DNA of 20,176 bases from Bifidobacteriaceae bacterium (GCA_031255075.1 JAIRTF010000162.1:1-20176); one strand, 5' to 3'; positions 6,028 through 14,065 are shown, counted from the first letter of the stretch. Notes: generated by a model from the letters alone, not told the origin. Translations and numbers: made by a program.

Positions 6028-7308
6028 TTGTACCGGCGTAACGCTGGGCCGCCCAGCCCCTTCCGCCCATCGGTGGCGGAGATTGATCCTGAGTTCGAAC
6101 AGGTCCGGGGGCAAGTTTTCAAGCCCCTGATTTGGGCTCTGCCGCCGGCCGCGCTAGGAACCGCCGTTCTGATTTGGCAGCCGGTCGGATTGGTTGCCGC
6201 GCTGATGTTGGCCATTGGCAGTGCTTCGATTTGGCTGATTGGCCGCCGGCTGCCGCGCCGGCTGGCACCAGCCTGGTACGCCTGGGCCGCCGCCGGAGCC
6301 ATTTCGATTGCCTTGGTCAACTGGTGGTTGCTGATCGGCTTTGCGGCCTTCGCAGTGGCCGGAGGCTTGGCCGGCCGGGCGTTCATCGCCGCAGTGGCGC
6401 GGCGCAGTCTAGGCACAGAGTCACCCTACCGGTTGGTTTGGGGCGAGCCGAACGGCATTGTTGAGGCGCCGCGCCCATCCCCGGCGCTGCTGGAAGAGCG
6501 GATCAAGGCTTTGGATGGTGCTGCCAGTTCAGCGGTCAGCTTCTTCTTTGGCCCAGACCGCCTGGACATTTGTGGGCAGGCCCCAGACCGGTTGTTGATC
6601 TATCACACGTCCGGTTTCGATGGCGGCCGGGTGGCTTTGCACCAGGCCGTCACTGGGCCGGACCGGATGCCGCGCGAAGCTTTCACCGTTGGCAACCCGG
6701 CCCAGAACCTGGAGTTGCCGGGCAATTGTTTTGTGCCGTTGGACCGGGCTTTGGTGGTGGCCCGCATTTTCCACGCCACCGGTGGCCGGGCCCCACAGAT
6801 CGAATGGTTGGCGGACGGCACGGACGGCTTCGCAGCTTTCAAACCGGCGCCTATTCAGGCCAACAACGCCATGGTTACCCGGCCGGCCAGCGCTCCGCCG
6901 CCGCCGCGGTGGTGGCGCGACCTGCGCTGGCATGCCACCTGGTTGACAGCTTTGGTGGCTACCGGCGCGTTTGCGGCGGCCGATGCCGCGCCAGACTCCG
7001 CGCTGAGCGGTCTCAGTTTGGTGGGCGCTGTCTTTGCCGGTCTGATGTGCGGAGCGTTGAGCGGCGCGTTGCGCTTCGGCGCAGCCACCCTAGTGATCTT
7101 GGCCGGTTGGTCGATCTGGGGCTGGTCGGCGGCGGTGCCGCCGTGGGCAGCCCTGGCCTGGAGTGCCGCCGCCATGGCCGGCATGGCTTTGGCGGATTGG
7201 CCAATCGAACGGTGGCCGGCGCTGGCACCGGCCCGCTTTGGGCAGGTTCGCCCGGCCCGGCGAAATACTGACACCGCGCCGGTTGAAGGCGCTGACCTGG
7301 TAAGGTGA
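6028..7308 (+). CDS. Polytopic membrane protein with Imm1-like cytoplasmic domain
   Basis: I do not recognise this 426-residue protein as a named gene. Hydrophobicity by eye suggests membrane segments near 34-50, 52-72, 84-100 and 102-121, a soluble middle region at about 125-300, then further segments near 303-323, 328-348, 351-368 and 371-391. It has a basic C-terminus. In the soluble part, PGNCFVPLDRAL (231-242), IFHATGGRAPQIEW (247-260) and an upstream strand-rich stretch (about 170-230) resemble the C-terminal pattern of Imm1 immunity proteins (P....VP...A......F..TG.RP..V.W). This is recognition by eye, not a domain search. The start is TTG 6028 with GGGGAG (6012-6017) upstream; no ATG or GTG occurs before about residue 60. 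It sits between rbpA and rpsD with no toxin gene beside it, so a true immunity role is unproven. Confidence 0.55.
   Translation: MYRRNAGPPSPFRPSVAEIDPEFEQVRGQVFKPLIWALPPAALGTAVLIWQPVGLVAALMLAIGSASIWLIGRRLPRRLAPAWYAWAAAGAISIALVNWWLLIGFAAFAVAGGLAGRAFIAAVARRSLGTESPYRLVWGEPNGIVEAPRPSPALLEERIKALDGAASSAVSFFFGPDRLDICGQAPDRLLIYHTSGFDGGRVALHQAVTGPDRMPREAFTVGNPAQNLELPGNCFVPLDRALVVARIFHATGGRAPQIEWLADGTDGFAAFKPAPIQANNAMVTRPASAPPPPRWWRDLRWHATWLTALVATGAFAAADAAPDSALSGLSLVGAVFAGLMCGALSGALRFGAATLVILAGWSIWGWSAAVPPWAALAWSAAAMAGMALADWPIERWPALAPARFGQVRPARRNTDTAPVEGADLVR
7298..7306 (+). promoter_or_regulatory. Candidate extended -10 promoter of rpsD
   Basis: TGG followed by TAAGGT (7301-7306) fits TGN-TANNNT and overlaps the last codons of the preceding gene. 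A TSS near 7313 would give a leader of about 125 bases in front of rpsD. A TTGAAG at 7283-7288 is too close (12 bases) to act as a standard -35. Match by eye. Confidence 0.35.
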
Positions 7309-7322
7309 ACGGCGGTGTGCCT

Positions 7323-7398
7323 CAGCGGGTCAACCGCTGAAGACATTCCTGGGGTCTTAGCCAATGAGTTGACCCCACGCGGAACCCAGTGTTCCGCG
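7323..7398 (+). promoter_or_regulatory. Structured rpsD leader with competing hairpins
   Basis: Four pairings can be read. CAGCGG (7323-7328) with CCGCTG (7334-7339). GGGTCAAC (7327-7334) with GTTGACCC (7368-7375). GGGGTC (7351-7356) with GACCCC (7371-7376). CGCGGAAC (7378-7385) with GTTCCGCG (7391-7398). The first three share bases and cannot all form at once, while the fourth is an independent eight-pair stem. S4 autoregulates translation of its own operon through leader RNA in E. coli and B. subtilis, so an autoregulatory leader here is plausible, but no known S4 leader sequence is recognised. Confidence 0.5.
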
Positions 7399-7436
7399 CG
7401 TTTCGATTAGACACGAACAGGAGCAGTGATCAAGTC

Positions 7437-8063
7437 ATGGCAGTTCGCCGTGCCAGGCGCCAAGTGCGCGAATCGAGGGCCCTCGGGTTGGCTCTCACCC
7501 CCAAAGCCGCCAAGTATTTGGAGAAGCGGCCCTACCCACCAGGTGAGCACGGCCGCGGCCGCCGCCGGACCGAATCCGACTACGCCATCCGCCTGCGTGA
7601 GAAGCAGCGGCTGCGCGCCCAGTACGGACTGCGGGAGAAGCAGATTGCCCGGGCTTTCCAGGATGCCCGCCGCGAACCGGGCCTGACCGGTGAAGCTTTG
7701 GTCGAATTGCTTGAGGTGCGGCTCGATTCGCTGGTGCTGCGCTCCGGTTTCGCGCGGACCATTTTCCAAGCCCGCCAAGTGGTGGTTCACCGCCATGTGA
7801 TGGTGGACGGCAAGATTGTTGACCGTCCGTCCTTCCGGGTCAAGCCCGGCCAGGTGTTCATGATCAAGCCGAAGTCGCAGCCGCTGGTGCCGTTCCAGGT
7901 GGCAGCCGCCGGCGCCCATCGCGACGCCCAGGTGTGGCAGATCCCGGACTATTTGGATGTCAACTTGGAGCGGCTCCGCGCCGAGTTGACCCGCCGGCCC
8001 AAGCGGGCCGAAGTGCCGGTCACCTGCGATGTGCAACTAGTGGTGGAGCACTATTCACGTTAG
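7437..8063 (+). CDS. rpsD: 30S ribosomal protein S4
   Basis: The 208-residue product is the small-subunit assembly protein S4, which binds 16S rRNA early. The N-terminus RRARRQVRESRALG followed by LTPKAAKYLEKRPYPPGEHGRG is the cysteine-free actinobacterial form. The S4 RNA-binding domain follows at about 98-160: LEVRLDSLVLRSGFA, ARQVVVHRHVMVDGKIVD, RVKPGQVF. The frame extends upstream to 7389 but only the ATG at 7437 yields the family N-terminus. AGGAG (7419-7423) is 13 bases away, which is long, so initiation may depend on leader folding. It is transcribed apart from the other ribosomal operons, with two small membrane protein genes behind it. Confidence 0.97.
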   Translation: MAVRRARRQVRESRALGLALTPKAAKYLEKRPYPPGEHGRGRRRTESDYAIRLREKQRLRAQYGLREKQIARAFQDARREPGLTGEALVELLEVRLDSLVLRSGFARTIFQARQVVVHRHVMVDGKIVDRPSFRVKPGQVFMIKPKSQPLVPFQVAAAGAHRDAQVWQIPDYLDVNLERLRAELTRRPKRAEVPVTCDVQLVVEHYSR

Positions 8064-8072
8064 GAGTCAGCC

Positions 8073-8435
8073 ATGACCGTAGGTGAGGTTGCCGGCCTGA
8101 TCGCGGCCATTGCCTTCGTGGTGTTGGTGGCCCTGGCCGCGGTGCCGCTTATCCGGTTGGGCAAAATGTTCGGCTCAGCCGCCAAATCGGTTGATGACTT
8201 GACTGCCCACACCGTGCCCATCTTGGATGAGGCGGCCACGGCCGTGGCCGGTGCCAATGCTCAACTGGAGAAAGTTGACGTCATCACCACGGCCGCCGCT
8301 GACACCACCCAGAACGTCTCAGCGCTGACAGCATTGTTTGCCGCCACACTGGGCAGCCCGCTGATCAAACTGGCGTCCTTCACCTACGGTGTGCGGCGCG
8401 TGGTGCGGGACAAGTTCCGCCAATCGAAGGCCTGA
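8073..8435 (+). CDS. DUF948 domain membrane protein
   Basis: The 120-residue protein has an N-terminal membrane helix (about 5-28) and then a long, Ala/Thr/Val-rich helical region (about 35-95) typical of DUF948 proteins. These resemble bacterial coiled-coil or methyl-accepting-like stalks and have no established function. The C-terminus ASFTYGVRRVVRDKF is basic and conserved in actinobacterial members. The ATG at 8073 follows AGGAG (8062-8066), which overlaps the rpsD stop, so it is probably co-transcribed with rpsD. The order rpsD, DUF948, small protein, alaS recurs in actinobacteria. Confidence 0.85.
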   Translation: MTVGEVAGLIAAIAFVVLVALAAVPLIRLGKMFGSAAKSVDDLTAHTVPILDEAATAVAGANAQLEKVDVITTAAADTTQNVSALTALFAATLGSPLIKLASFTYGVRRVVRDKFRQSKA

Positions 8436-8436
8436 C

Positions 8437-8661
8437 ATGCGGCGCCTGGCTTGGTTGATGATCGGCACCACCCTGGGGGTGGGACTGGCTGTATGGGGGT
8501 ACCGCAAGCTGAACGCCGCCAAACAGGCGGCCTCACCGGAAGGCTTGGCACGCGGCATCGTCCAACTGAAGGACAAAGCGGTGGACCTGGCCGCCGAGAT
8601 CAAACAGGCGGCGGCCGAACGCGAACAACAACTGCGGCAGGCCCTGCTGCAAGACGAATAG
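8437..8661 (+). CDS. Small single-pass membrane protein, DUF6167-like
   Basis: This 74-residue protein begins MRRLAWLMIGTTLGVGLAVWGY, a single membrane segment (about 4-22), and continues with a charged Ala/Gln/Glu-rich amphipathic helix (about 27-72) that probably faces the cytoplasm. It matches in size and position the small hypothetical protein (DUF6167 type) found between DUF948 and alaS in many actinobacteria. I assign the family from memory and context only. The ATG at 8437 is one base after the DUF948 stop, and AAGG (8427-8430) precedes it, so translation is probably coupled. The same frame stays open further upstream, but that part overlaps DUF948 and is not conserved-looking. Confidence 0.75.
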   Translation: MRRLAWLMIGTTLGVGLAVWGYRKLNAAKQAASPEGLARGIVQLKDKAVDLAAEIKQAAAEREQQLRQALLQDE

Positions 8662-8664
8662 ATT
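8659..8664 (+). promoter_or_regulatory. Candidate -10 box of a leaderless alaS promoter
   Basis: TAGATT overlaps the stop of the preceding gene, with eight bases to the alaS ATG. The only purine-rich element, GGAG (8667-8670), is two bases from the ATG, too close to work as a Shine-Dalgarno site. Both facts favour a leaderless mRNA. No clear -35 was identified. Confidence 0.4.
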
Positions 8665-8672
8665 CTGGAGCC

Positions 8673-11366
8673 ATGCGCACTAGCGAAATCAGGAACCGAT
8701 TCCTCAGCTACTTTGAGAATCAGGGTCACGAAGTGGTCCCGTCCGCCTCTCTGATCAGCCAAGACCCGTCTTTGCTGTTCACCGTGGCCGGCATGGTGCC
8801 GTTCATTCCCTACATTCTGGGGGAGTTGCCAGCGCCCTATCCGCGCGCCACCTCGGTCCAGAAGTGTGTCCGCACCGGGGACATCGAAGAGGTTGGCAAG
8901 ACCACCCGCCATGCCACGTTCTTCCAGATGAACGGCAACTTCTCATTCGGTGACTACTTCAAAGAGGGCGCCATTCGCCACGCCTGGGAACTGGTCACCG
9001 GCTCCGAGAAGGACGGCCACCTGGGCTTCGACCCGGACAAAGTGTGGGTCACCGTCTATCACGATGATGACGAGGCAGCCAAGTTGTGGCGGAAGATTGC
9101 GGGCCTGAAAGAGGAACGCATTCAACGCCGCGGCATCAAGGACAACTACTGGTCCACCGGCCAACCCGGACCGGCCGGCCCTTGCTCGGAGATCTTCATT
9201 GACCGCGGGCCAGACTTCGGCCCAGACGGCGGCCCGGTAGTTGACGAAGACCGGTTCTTGGAAATCTGGAACCTGGTGTTCATGGAGTTTGAACGCGGTG
9301 CCGGTGGTGCCAAACAGGATTACCCATTGCTCGGCGAACTGGACCAGAAGGTCATCGACACCGGTATGGGCTTGGAACGGGTGGCCTTCCTGCTCCAAGG
9401 TGTCCACAACCTGTATGAGATTGACGAGGTTGCCCCGGTTATCCGCCGGGCTGAAGAGCTGACCGGTGTGCTCTACGGGGCCGATGCCGAAGCCGACGTC
9501 CGCCTGCGGGTGGTAGCTGATCACGTCCGCGCCGGCTTGATGTTGATTGGCGATGGCGTAGTGCCATCCAATGAAGGGCGCGGCTATGTACTGCGGCGGC
9601 TGTTGCGCCGAGTAGTCAGGTCAATGCGGCTGCTGGGCATTGACAGGCCGGTCTTCCCGGAGTTGTTCGATGTTTCGCGCAACGCCATGTGCTTGTCCTA
9701 TCCCGAGCTGCAAGCCGATTGGGAACGCATCTCCACCACGGCCTTCGCCGAAGAGGAAGCCTTCTTGCGGACGCTGGCGTCTGGTTCAACCATCTTGGAT
9801 GTGGCCATCAGCTCCGCCAAAGCCGCCGGCCAGGAACGGATCAGCGGCCAAGAGGCCTTCCAACTGCATGACACCTACGGCTTCCCAATCGACTTGACCT
9901 TGGAGATCGCCTCCGAACAAGGTTTGGATGTTGACCAGGAAGCTTTCACCAAGCTGATGCATGATCAGCGTGACCGGGCCCGGAAGGACGCCGCCGCCAA
10001 GAAGGTGGGCCACGCGGACACTCTGGCCTACCAAGATTTGGCAGCAGAGATCGCCGCAGCGGGTGACGCCGGTGCCAACGGCCAGGTAACCGAATTCACC
10101 GGCTACACCGAATTCGAAGGCCGCGGGCGGGTCTTGGCTTTGATCCAGAACGGCCAGGGCACACCGGCTATTGACGGGCCGGCCGAACTGGAACTGGTTC
10201 TGGACCGCACCCCGTTCTACGCCGAATCCGGCGGGCAGCTGGCTGACCAGGGCACCATCGAGTTCGATTCGGGTGCCTACTTCGAGGTCGATGACGTCCA
10301 ACGGCCCATTGCCGGGCTGACCGTCCACCGCGGCCGGCTGATGGAAGGTCGGCTGGTGTTGGGCGATCCCGGTTACGCGCGGATTGACACCGAACGGCGC
10401 CGGGCCATCTCCCGGGCCCACACCGCCACTCACATGGTTCACAAGGCCCTGCGGGAACAGCTCGGTAAGACGGCCACCCAGGCTGGTTCTGAGAACGCGC
10501 CATCCCGGCTGCGGTTCGATTTCCGCTACGGCAGCGGCGTTTCCGCCGATGCGATGGGGGAAATCGAAGAACGGGTCAACACCCGGCTGGCTGATGACCT
10601 GGAGGTCACCGAACAGCTGATGCCGATTGACGAAGCCCGCGAACTGGGCGCCATGGCGCTGTTCGGCGAAAAGTATGGACAAATCGTGCGGGTGGTCTCC
10701 ATTGGTGGGGACTGGTCCAAAGAGCTGTGCGGCGGCACCCACATGCGCCGGTCCGGCGAACTGGGCCGAGTCAGCCTACTGGGCGAAGCCTCGATCGGTT
10801 CAGGTGTGCGGCGCGTCGAAGCCTTGGTGGCTGATGGCGCCTACGCCCACCAAGCCAAAGAACATCTGCTGGTGTCGCAACTGACCGACGCGTTGAAGGT
10901 CCGGCCAGATGAACTGGTCGACCGGGTGACGTCCCTGGTGACAAAGCTGAAAGCGGCAGACAAGGCGATGGCCGCGATGCGTTTGGAGCGTTTGCGTGGC
11001 CAGATTCCGGACATCGCCGCCGGAGCCCGCCGGGTTGGCCAGGCCATGTTGGTGACCGCCACTTTGCCCGATGCCGCCGTTGACGACCTCCGTGACATGG
11101 CCAATTCCGTACGCGACCGCCTGGGTGAGGCCGAACCGGCAGTGGTTGCCCTGGGCAGTCCCGATCCGGACAGCGGCCGCGGTGTGTTGGTGGTGGCCGT
11201 CAACAACGCCGGCCAAACAGCTGGTCTGAAAGCCGGGGAACTGGTCGGCATCGCCTCCCGGGTACTTGGTGGTGGTGGCGGCGGCAAGCCGGGCCTGGCT
11301 CAGGGCGGCGGACCGGATGGAGCCAAGCTGGATGAAGCTTGGACAGCCATCGGCCAGGCACTGTGA
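8673..11366 (+). CDS. alaS: Alanyl-tRNA synthetase
   Basis: The 897-residue enzyme charges tRNA-Ala. The class II catalytic domain occupies about 1-250, with RNRFLSYFENQGHEVVPSAS, the motif 2 region RHATFFQMNGNFSFGDYFK and GMGLERV. The tRNA-recognition region follows. The editing domain (about 560-710) carries the zinc-type HxxxH, His583 and His587 in AHTATHMVH, and CGGTH with Cys686 and His690. The C-terminal C-Ala domain ends with LGGGGGGKPGLAQGGG. All key sites are intact. The reading frame is open to 8451 but that part is out of family; ATG 8673 gives the canonical MRTSEIR start. ruvX overlaps the stop by one base (TGATG), so alaS and ruvX are translationally coupled. Confidence 0.98.
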   Translation: MRTSEIRNRFLSYFENQGHEVVPSASLISQDPSLLFTVAGMVPFIPYILGELPAPYPRATSVQKCVRTGDIEEVGKTTRHATFFQMNGNFSFGDYFKEGAIRHAWELVTGSEKDGHLGFDPDKVWVTVYHDDDEAAKLWRKIAGLKEERIQRRGIKDNYWSTGQPGPAGPCSEIFIDRGPDFGPDGGPVVDEDRFLEIWNLVFMEFERGAGGAKQDYPLLGELDQKVIDTGMGLERVAFLLQGVHNLYEIDEVAPVIRRAEELTGVLYGADAEADVRLRVVADHVRAGLMLIGDGVVPSNEGRGYVLRRLLRRVVRSMRLLGIDRPVFPELFDVSRNAMCLSYPELQADWERISTTAFAEEEAFLRTLASGSTILDVAISSAKAAGQERISGQEAFQLHDTYGFPIDLTLEIASEQGLDVDQEAFTKLMHDQRDRARKDAAAKKVGHADTLAYQDLAAEIAAAGDAGANGQVTEFTGYTEFEGRGRVLALIQNGQGTPAIDGPAELELVLDRTPFYAESGGQLADQGTIEFDSGAYFEVDDVQRPIAGLTVHRGRLMEGRLVLGDPGYARIDTERRRAISRAHTATHMVHKALREQLGKTATQAGSENAPSRLRFDFRYGSGVSADAMGEIEERVNTRLADDLEVTEQLMPIDEARELGAMALFGEKYGQIVRVVSIGGDWSKELCGGTHMRRSGELGRVSLLGEASIGSGVRRVEALVADGAYAHQAKEHLLVSQLTDALKVRPDELVDRVTSLVTKLKAADKAMAAMRLERLRGQIPDIAAGARRVGQAMLVTATLPDAAVDDLRDMANSVRDRLGEAEPAVVALGSPDPDSGRGVLVVAVNNAGQTAGLKAGELVGIASRVLGGGGGGKPGLAQGGGPDGAKLDEAWTAIGQAL

Positions 11367-11839
11367 TGCCAAACTGGCCGGGCAGCCGCCCGCGGCGGAG
11401 CAGTGGCCGTGGTGCCTGGCTGGGCGTGGACCTCGGTGAAAAGCGGGTCGGCCTGGCCCAATCAGACCCGGACGGCAAACTGGCCACGCCGCTGACCACA
11501 CTGCAGCGGAACGGCCAATCGCTCAAAGACTTGGCCGCCCGGGTGGCGGAGATCGCCACCGAACAGGGCATCAGCCGGGTGGTGGTGGGCCTGCCGCTGA
11601 ACATGGACGGCACCGACGGTGTCAAAGCCCGCGAAGCCCGTCACTTCGCTGAGCACTTGGAGGCCCTGGTCCCCGAAGTGGTCTTGCAGGATGAACGCCT
11701 GTCTTCGATGCTGGCCAACTGGCAGCTGCGGGACGCCGGCCTCAATACCCGTCGCGGCCGGAGAGTGGTGGATGAAGCGGCGGCGGTGCTGATTCTCCAA
11801 GTGGTGCTGGACCTGGACGGTCATTCGGACGCACCGTGA
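11366..11839 (+). CDS. ruvX: Putative Holliday junction resolvase / pre-16S rRNA nuclease
   Basis: The 157-residue protein is of the YqgF/RuvX family with an RNase H-like fold, implicated in 5' maturation of pre-16S rRNA and proposed earlier as a Holliday junction resolvase. Visible motifs are GVDLGEKRVGLA with Asp22, VVVGLPLNMDG (about 72-82), DERLSS with Glu110, and VVDEAAAVLILQ with Asp136, the usual acidic triad. A 17-residue basic tail precedes the fold. ATG 11366 shares its A with the alaS stop. A TTG at 11339 in frame would overlap alaS by nearly 30 bases and adds nothing conserved. The order alaS-ruvX-mltG-aroE is the common actinobacterial one. Confidence 0.95.
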   Translation: MPNWPGSRPRRSSGRGAWLGVDLGEKRVGLAQSDPDGKLATPLTTLQRNGQSLKDLAARVAEIATEQGISRVVVGLPLNMDGTDGVKAREARHFAEHLEALVPEVVLQDERLSSMLANWQLRDAGLNTRRGRRVVDEAAAVLILQVVLDLDGHSDAP

Positions 11840-11899
11840 ACGCGGCGGCCATCAGCCATCAGCGAAACTGATCACGCTGGCGCAAAGATCACAAAACGG

Positions 11900-11905
11900 T
11901 AAACT
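11900..11905 (+). promoter_or_regulatory. Candidate -10 box of a leaderless mltG promoter
   Basis: TAAACT is followed by eight bases and then the GTG start of mltG. No Shine-Dalgarno sequence lies between. GATCAC occurs twice upstream (11870-11875 and 11887-11892), exactly 17 bases apart, which could be coincidence. The 74-base spacer after ruvX contains no other clear signal. Confidence 0.4.
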
Positions 11906-11913
11906 CGACTCCC

Positions 11914-13167
11914 GTGACCCAGCCCTGGAACCCATTCGGCGAGGACGAGGCCCCTCCAACGCCGCCGGTCGCTTGGCAGCCCGCTCCGGCCACCCGGGGC
12001 GAACTGCGGGCTGAACGCCATGAGGCGTCCAGGGGAGTCAAAGAAGCCAAACGCCACCGCTGGGTCGGCGCGGTGGTGGTTGTGGTGCTGGTGGCAGTGG
12101 TCGCGGCGGTCGGTTGGTTTGTCGGCAAGCCGATCCTCGATTCGTTGACCAAACCGAAAGACCCGCCAACGGTGACTGATTATCCCGGCCCTGGTGAGGG
12201 CGAAGCCACCATCGTGATTGATGAAGGTGACCTGGGCCGCGTCATAGCCCAGAAGCTGGTCGATGCAGGAGTGATCGCCTCAACTGGGCCGTTCATCGCA
12301 TTGTTGACCGAATCGCCTGACCAGGCCGCGTCTATCCAACCGGGAACCTATCTGCTGCAGCAGAAGATGAGCGCCAAGGACGCCTTCACGGCGCTGCTCA
12401 ACCCGGACAACCGCAACGCCATTGTGTTCACCGTGCCCGAAGGCAAACGAGCCGAAGAGGTTTACCAGATCATCGCCGCGGCCATTGCCCGTTCCGAATT
12501 GGGTTCCAACGCCGCCCAAGCCGATGTCGATGCCGAAGCCGCCCGCCAAGTAGAAGCGGTGCGAGCCGCCGCCGGCGACAGCGCCGCCATTGGCCTCCCG
12601 GCCGAAGCCAACGGCTTGATTGAAGGCTGGCTCCAACCCCAGACTTACGCCTTCAACATTGGGACTGAGCCGACCGCCATCCTGGCCAAGATGGTGGCCG
12701 GGCAGGTGGCAGCCCTTGAGGATTTGGAAGTTCCGCGCGCCGAGTGGATGCGGACCATCACTGTCGCTTCGATGGTGGAACGCGAAGCCCGGATCCCTTC
12801 CGATCGCGGCAAAGTGGCCCGGGTGTTCCTCAGCCGGTTGAACATCGGCATGAAGCTGCAATCAGATGCCACCGTTATGTACGGCGTGGGCCGCTTCGAC
12901 ACCACCGCGGCCACCACGAACGCCGAACGCCAAGCCAACAACCCGTTCAACACCTATGTGGTGCCGGCGCTACCAGCCGGCGCCATCGCCAACCCGGGCT
13001 TCGCCGCCTTGGAGGCCACGGTTCACCCCACCGAAGGGCCGTGGATCTATTTCGTGACGATCTGTGACGCCACCGGTGAGACCGAGTTCAACGAAACCTT
13101 CGAAGGGCACCAGGCATCGGTCGCCAAGCGTGATGCCGGCGGCGGCCCGAATTGCCCTAAGGCATGA
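11914..13167 (+). CDS. mltG: Endolytic murein transglycosylase MltG
   Basis: The 417-residue YceG-like protein cleaves nascent peptidoglycan strands in the membrane and so helps to end glycan chain growth. The order is a Pro/Ala-rich, charged cytoplasmic tail (1-50), one membrane helix (about 51-70), a LysM-like region (about 96-165, including IQPGTYLLQQKMSAKDA), and the catalytic domain. TVASMVEREA holds the catalytic Glu289; LQSDATVMYG and NPFNTYVVPALPAGAIANPG follow. It has an Ala-rich insert at about 198-228. The GTG at 11914 is the only start that keeps the cytoplasmic tail and it sits behind a TANNNT box with leaderless spacing. aroE overlaps the stop by four bases (ATGA). Linkage of mltG to the shikimate genes is frequent in actinobacteria. 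Confidence 0.96.
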   Translation: MTQPWNPFGEDEAPPTPPVAWQPAPATRGELRAERHEASRGVKEAKRHRWVGAVVVVVLVAVVAAVGWFVGKPILDSLTKPKDPPTVTDYPGPGEGEATIVIDEGDLGRVIAQKLVDAGVIASTGPFIALLTESPDQAASIQPGTYLLQQKMSAKDAFTALLNPDNRNAIVFTVPEGKRAEEVYQIIAAAIARSELGSNAAQADVDAEAARQVEAVRAAAGDSAAIGLPAEANGLIEGWLQPQTYAFNIGTEPTAILAKMVAGQVAALEDLEVPRAEWMRTITVASMVEREARIPSDRGKVARVFLSRLNIGMKLQSDATVMYGVGRFDTTAATTNAERQANNPFNTYVVPALPAGAIANPGFAALEATVHPTEGPWIYFVTICDATGETEFNETFEGHQASVAKRDAGGGPNCPKA

Positions 13168-14060
13168 CCGGCTCCGCCAAAGCCGCCCGCCGCGCCGCGG
13201 TACTGGGCAGCCCGATAGCGCACTCCTTATCCCCGGCTCTGCATTTGGCGGCCTACCAAGCACTCGGCTTGGACGGGTGGCAATACTCAAAAGCCGAGAT
13301 GACTGAGGCTGATCTGCCGGGCTTCCTCCAATCAATCCGAGTCACCCAATCCGCAGCTGACCCAGAAAGCAACTCACAACTGCCGTGGGCGGGGCTGTCA
13401 TTGACCATGCCGCTGAAACACGCCGTTCTGGGCCTGGTGGACTTTGTTGAACCGCTGGCCAAAGCGGTCGGCGCCGCCAACACGGTGATAGTCAGCCGGG
13501 CCGGGCTGACCGCTGCCAACAGCGACGTCTACGGCATAGTGGCAGCCATTCGCGAAACCGCCCCGAATCAAGAGCTTCAGACGGCCGCCATCTTGGGCGG
13601 CGGTGCAACGGCCGCCTCCAGCTTGGCCGCTCTGGCCGAATTGGGCATCAAGGACCCCGAAGTCTACGTTCGCTCGTTGGAACGCTCACGCGGTGTGGCC
13701 ATGGCCGCCGCCCGGCTGCACGTCGAACCGGTTTTCCGCAAATTGAGCCCGGCCACCAGGTTGGATGCCATCACGGCGGACGTGGTCATCTCTACGTTGC
13801 CGGCCCACGCTGCCGATTGGTTGGCCCCGGAGGCCGGCGGCGCGGCATCGGCCGCTATGACGGTGCCAACCGGTCGGCAACGGGTGTTGCTCGATGCCGC
13901 CTACGAACCCTGGCCATCACGGTTGGCGACCGTCTGGGCCGGCGGCGGCGGGTTGGTGGCATCCGGCAAGTTGATGTTGTTGCACCAGGCGGCGCTGCAG
14001 GTGCAAATGATGACAGGCTATGCCGCGCCAATCGCGGCGATGCGGCAAGCGATCGACTAA
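13164..14060 (+). CDS. aroE: Shikimate dehydrogenase
   Basis: The 298-residue enzyme reduces 3-dehydroshikimate to shikimate with NADPH. The N-terminal substrate domain has VLGSPIAHSLSP (13-24), LSLTMPLKH with catalytic Lys85, GAANTV (103-108) and NSDVYG with Asp121. The nucleotide-binding loop is LGGGATA. ASGKLMLLHQAALQ near the end closes the active site. A short hydrophilic insert (about 61-72) precedes the Lys strand. NSD replaces the more common NTD, a conservative change. ATG 13164 overlaps the mltG stop as ATGA, indicating coupled translation. The gene lies 18 bases before aroC, which has its own promoter-like box. Confidence 0.95.
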   Translation: MTGSAKAARRAAVLGSPIAHSLSPALHLAAYQALGLDGWQYSKAEMTEADLPGFLQSIRVTQSAADPESNSQLPWAGLSLTMPLKHAVLGLVDFVEPLAKAVGAANTVIVSRAGLTAANSDVYGIVAAIRETAPNQELQTAAILGGGATAASSLAALAELGIKDPEVYVRSLERSRGVAMAAARLHVEPVFRKLSPATRLDAITADVVISTLPAHAADWLAPEAGGAASAAMTVPTGRQRVLLDAAYEPWPSRLATVWAGGGGLVASGKLMLLHQAALQVQMMTGYAAPIAAMRQAID

Positions 14061-14065
14061 CCGGG

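Noticed and set aside
5559..6416. Minus-strand open frame of 285 codons opposite rbpA and the membrane protein gene
   Set aside because: rbpA on the plus strand is certain, and the frame runs through the hairpin spacer and across two genes without any motif.
8451..8672. Upstream extension of the alaS frame
   Set aside because: It overlaps the 74-residue small membrane protein gene in another frame and has Gly/Arg-rich nonsense composition.
9786..10742. Minus-strand open frame of 318 codons opposite alaS
   Set aside because: It lies wholly inside the conserved alanyl-tRNA synthetase, has no recognisable motif and no ribosome binding site.
11339..11365. TTG start for ruvX inside alaS
   Set aside because: ATG 11366 overlaps the alaS stop by one base and gives a normal protein; the nine extra residues are not conserved-looking.
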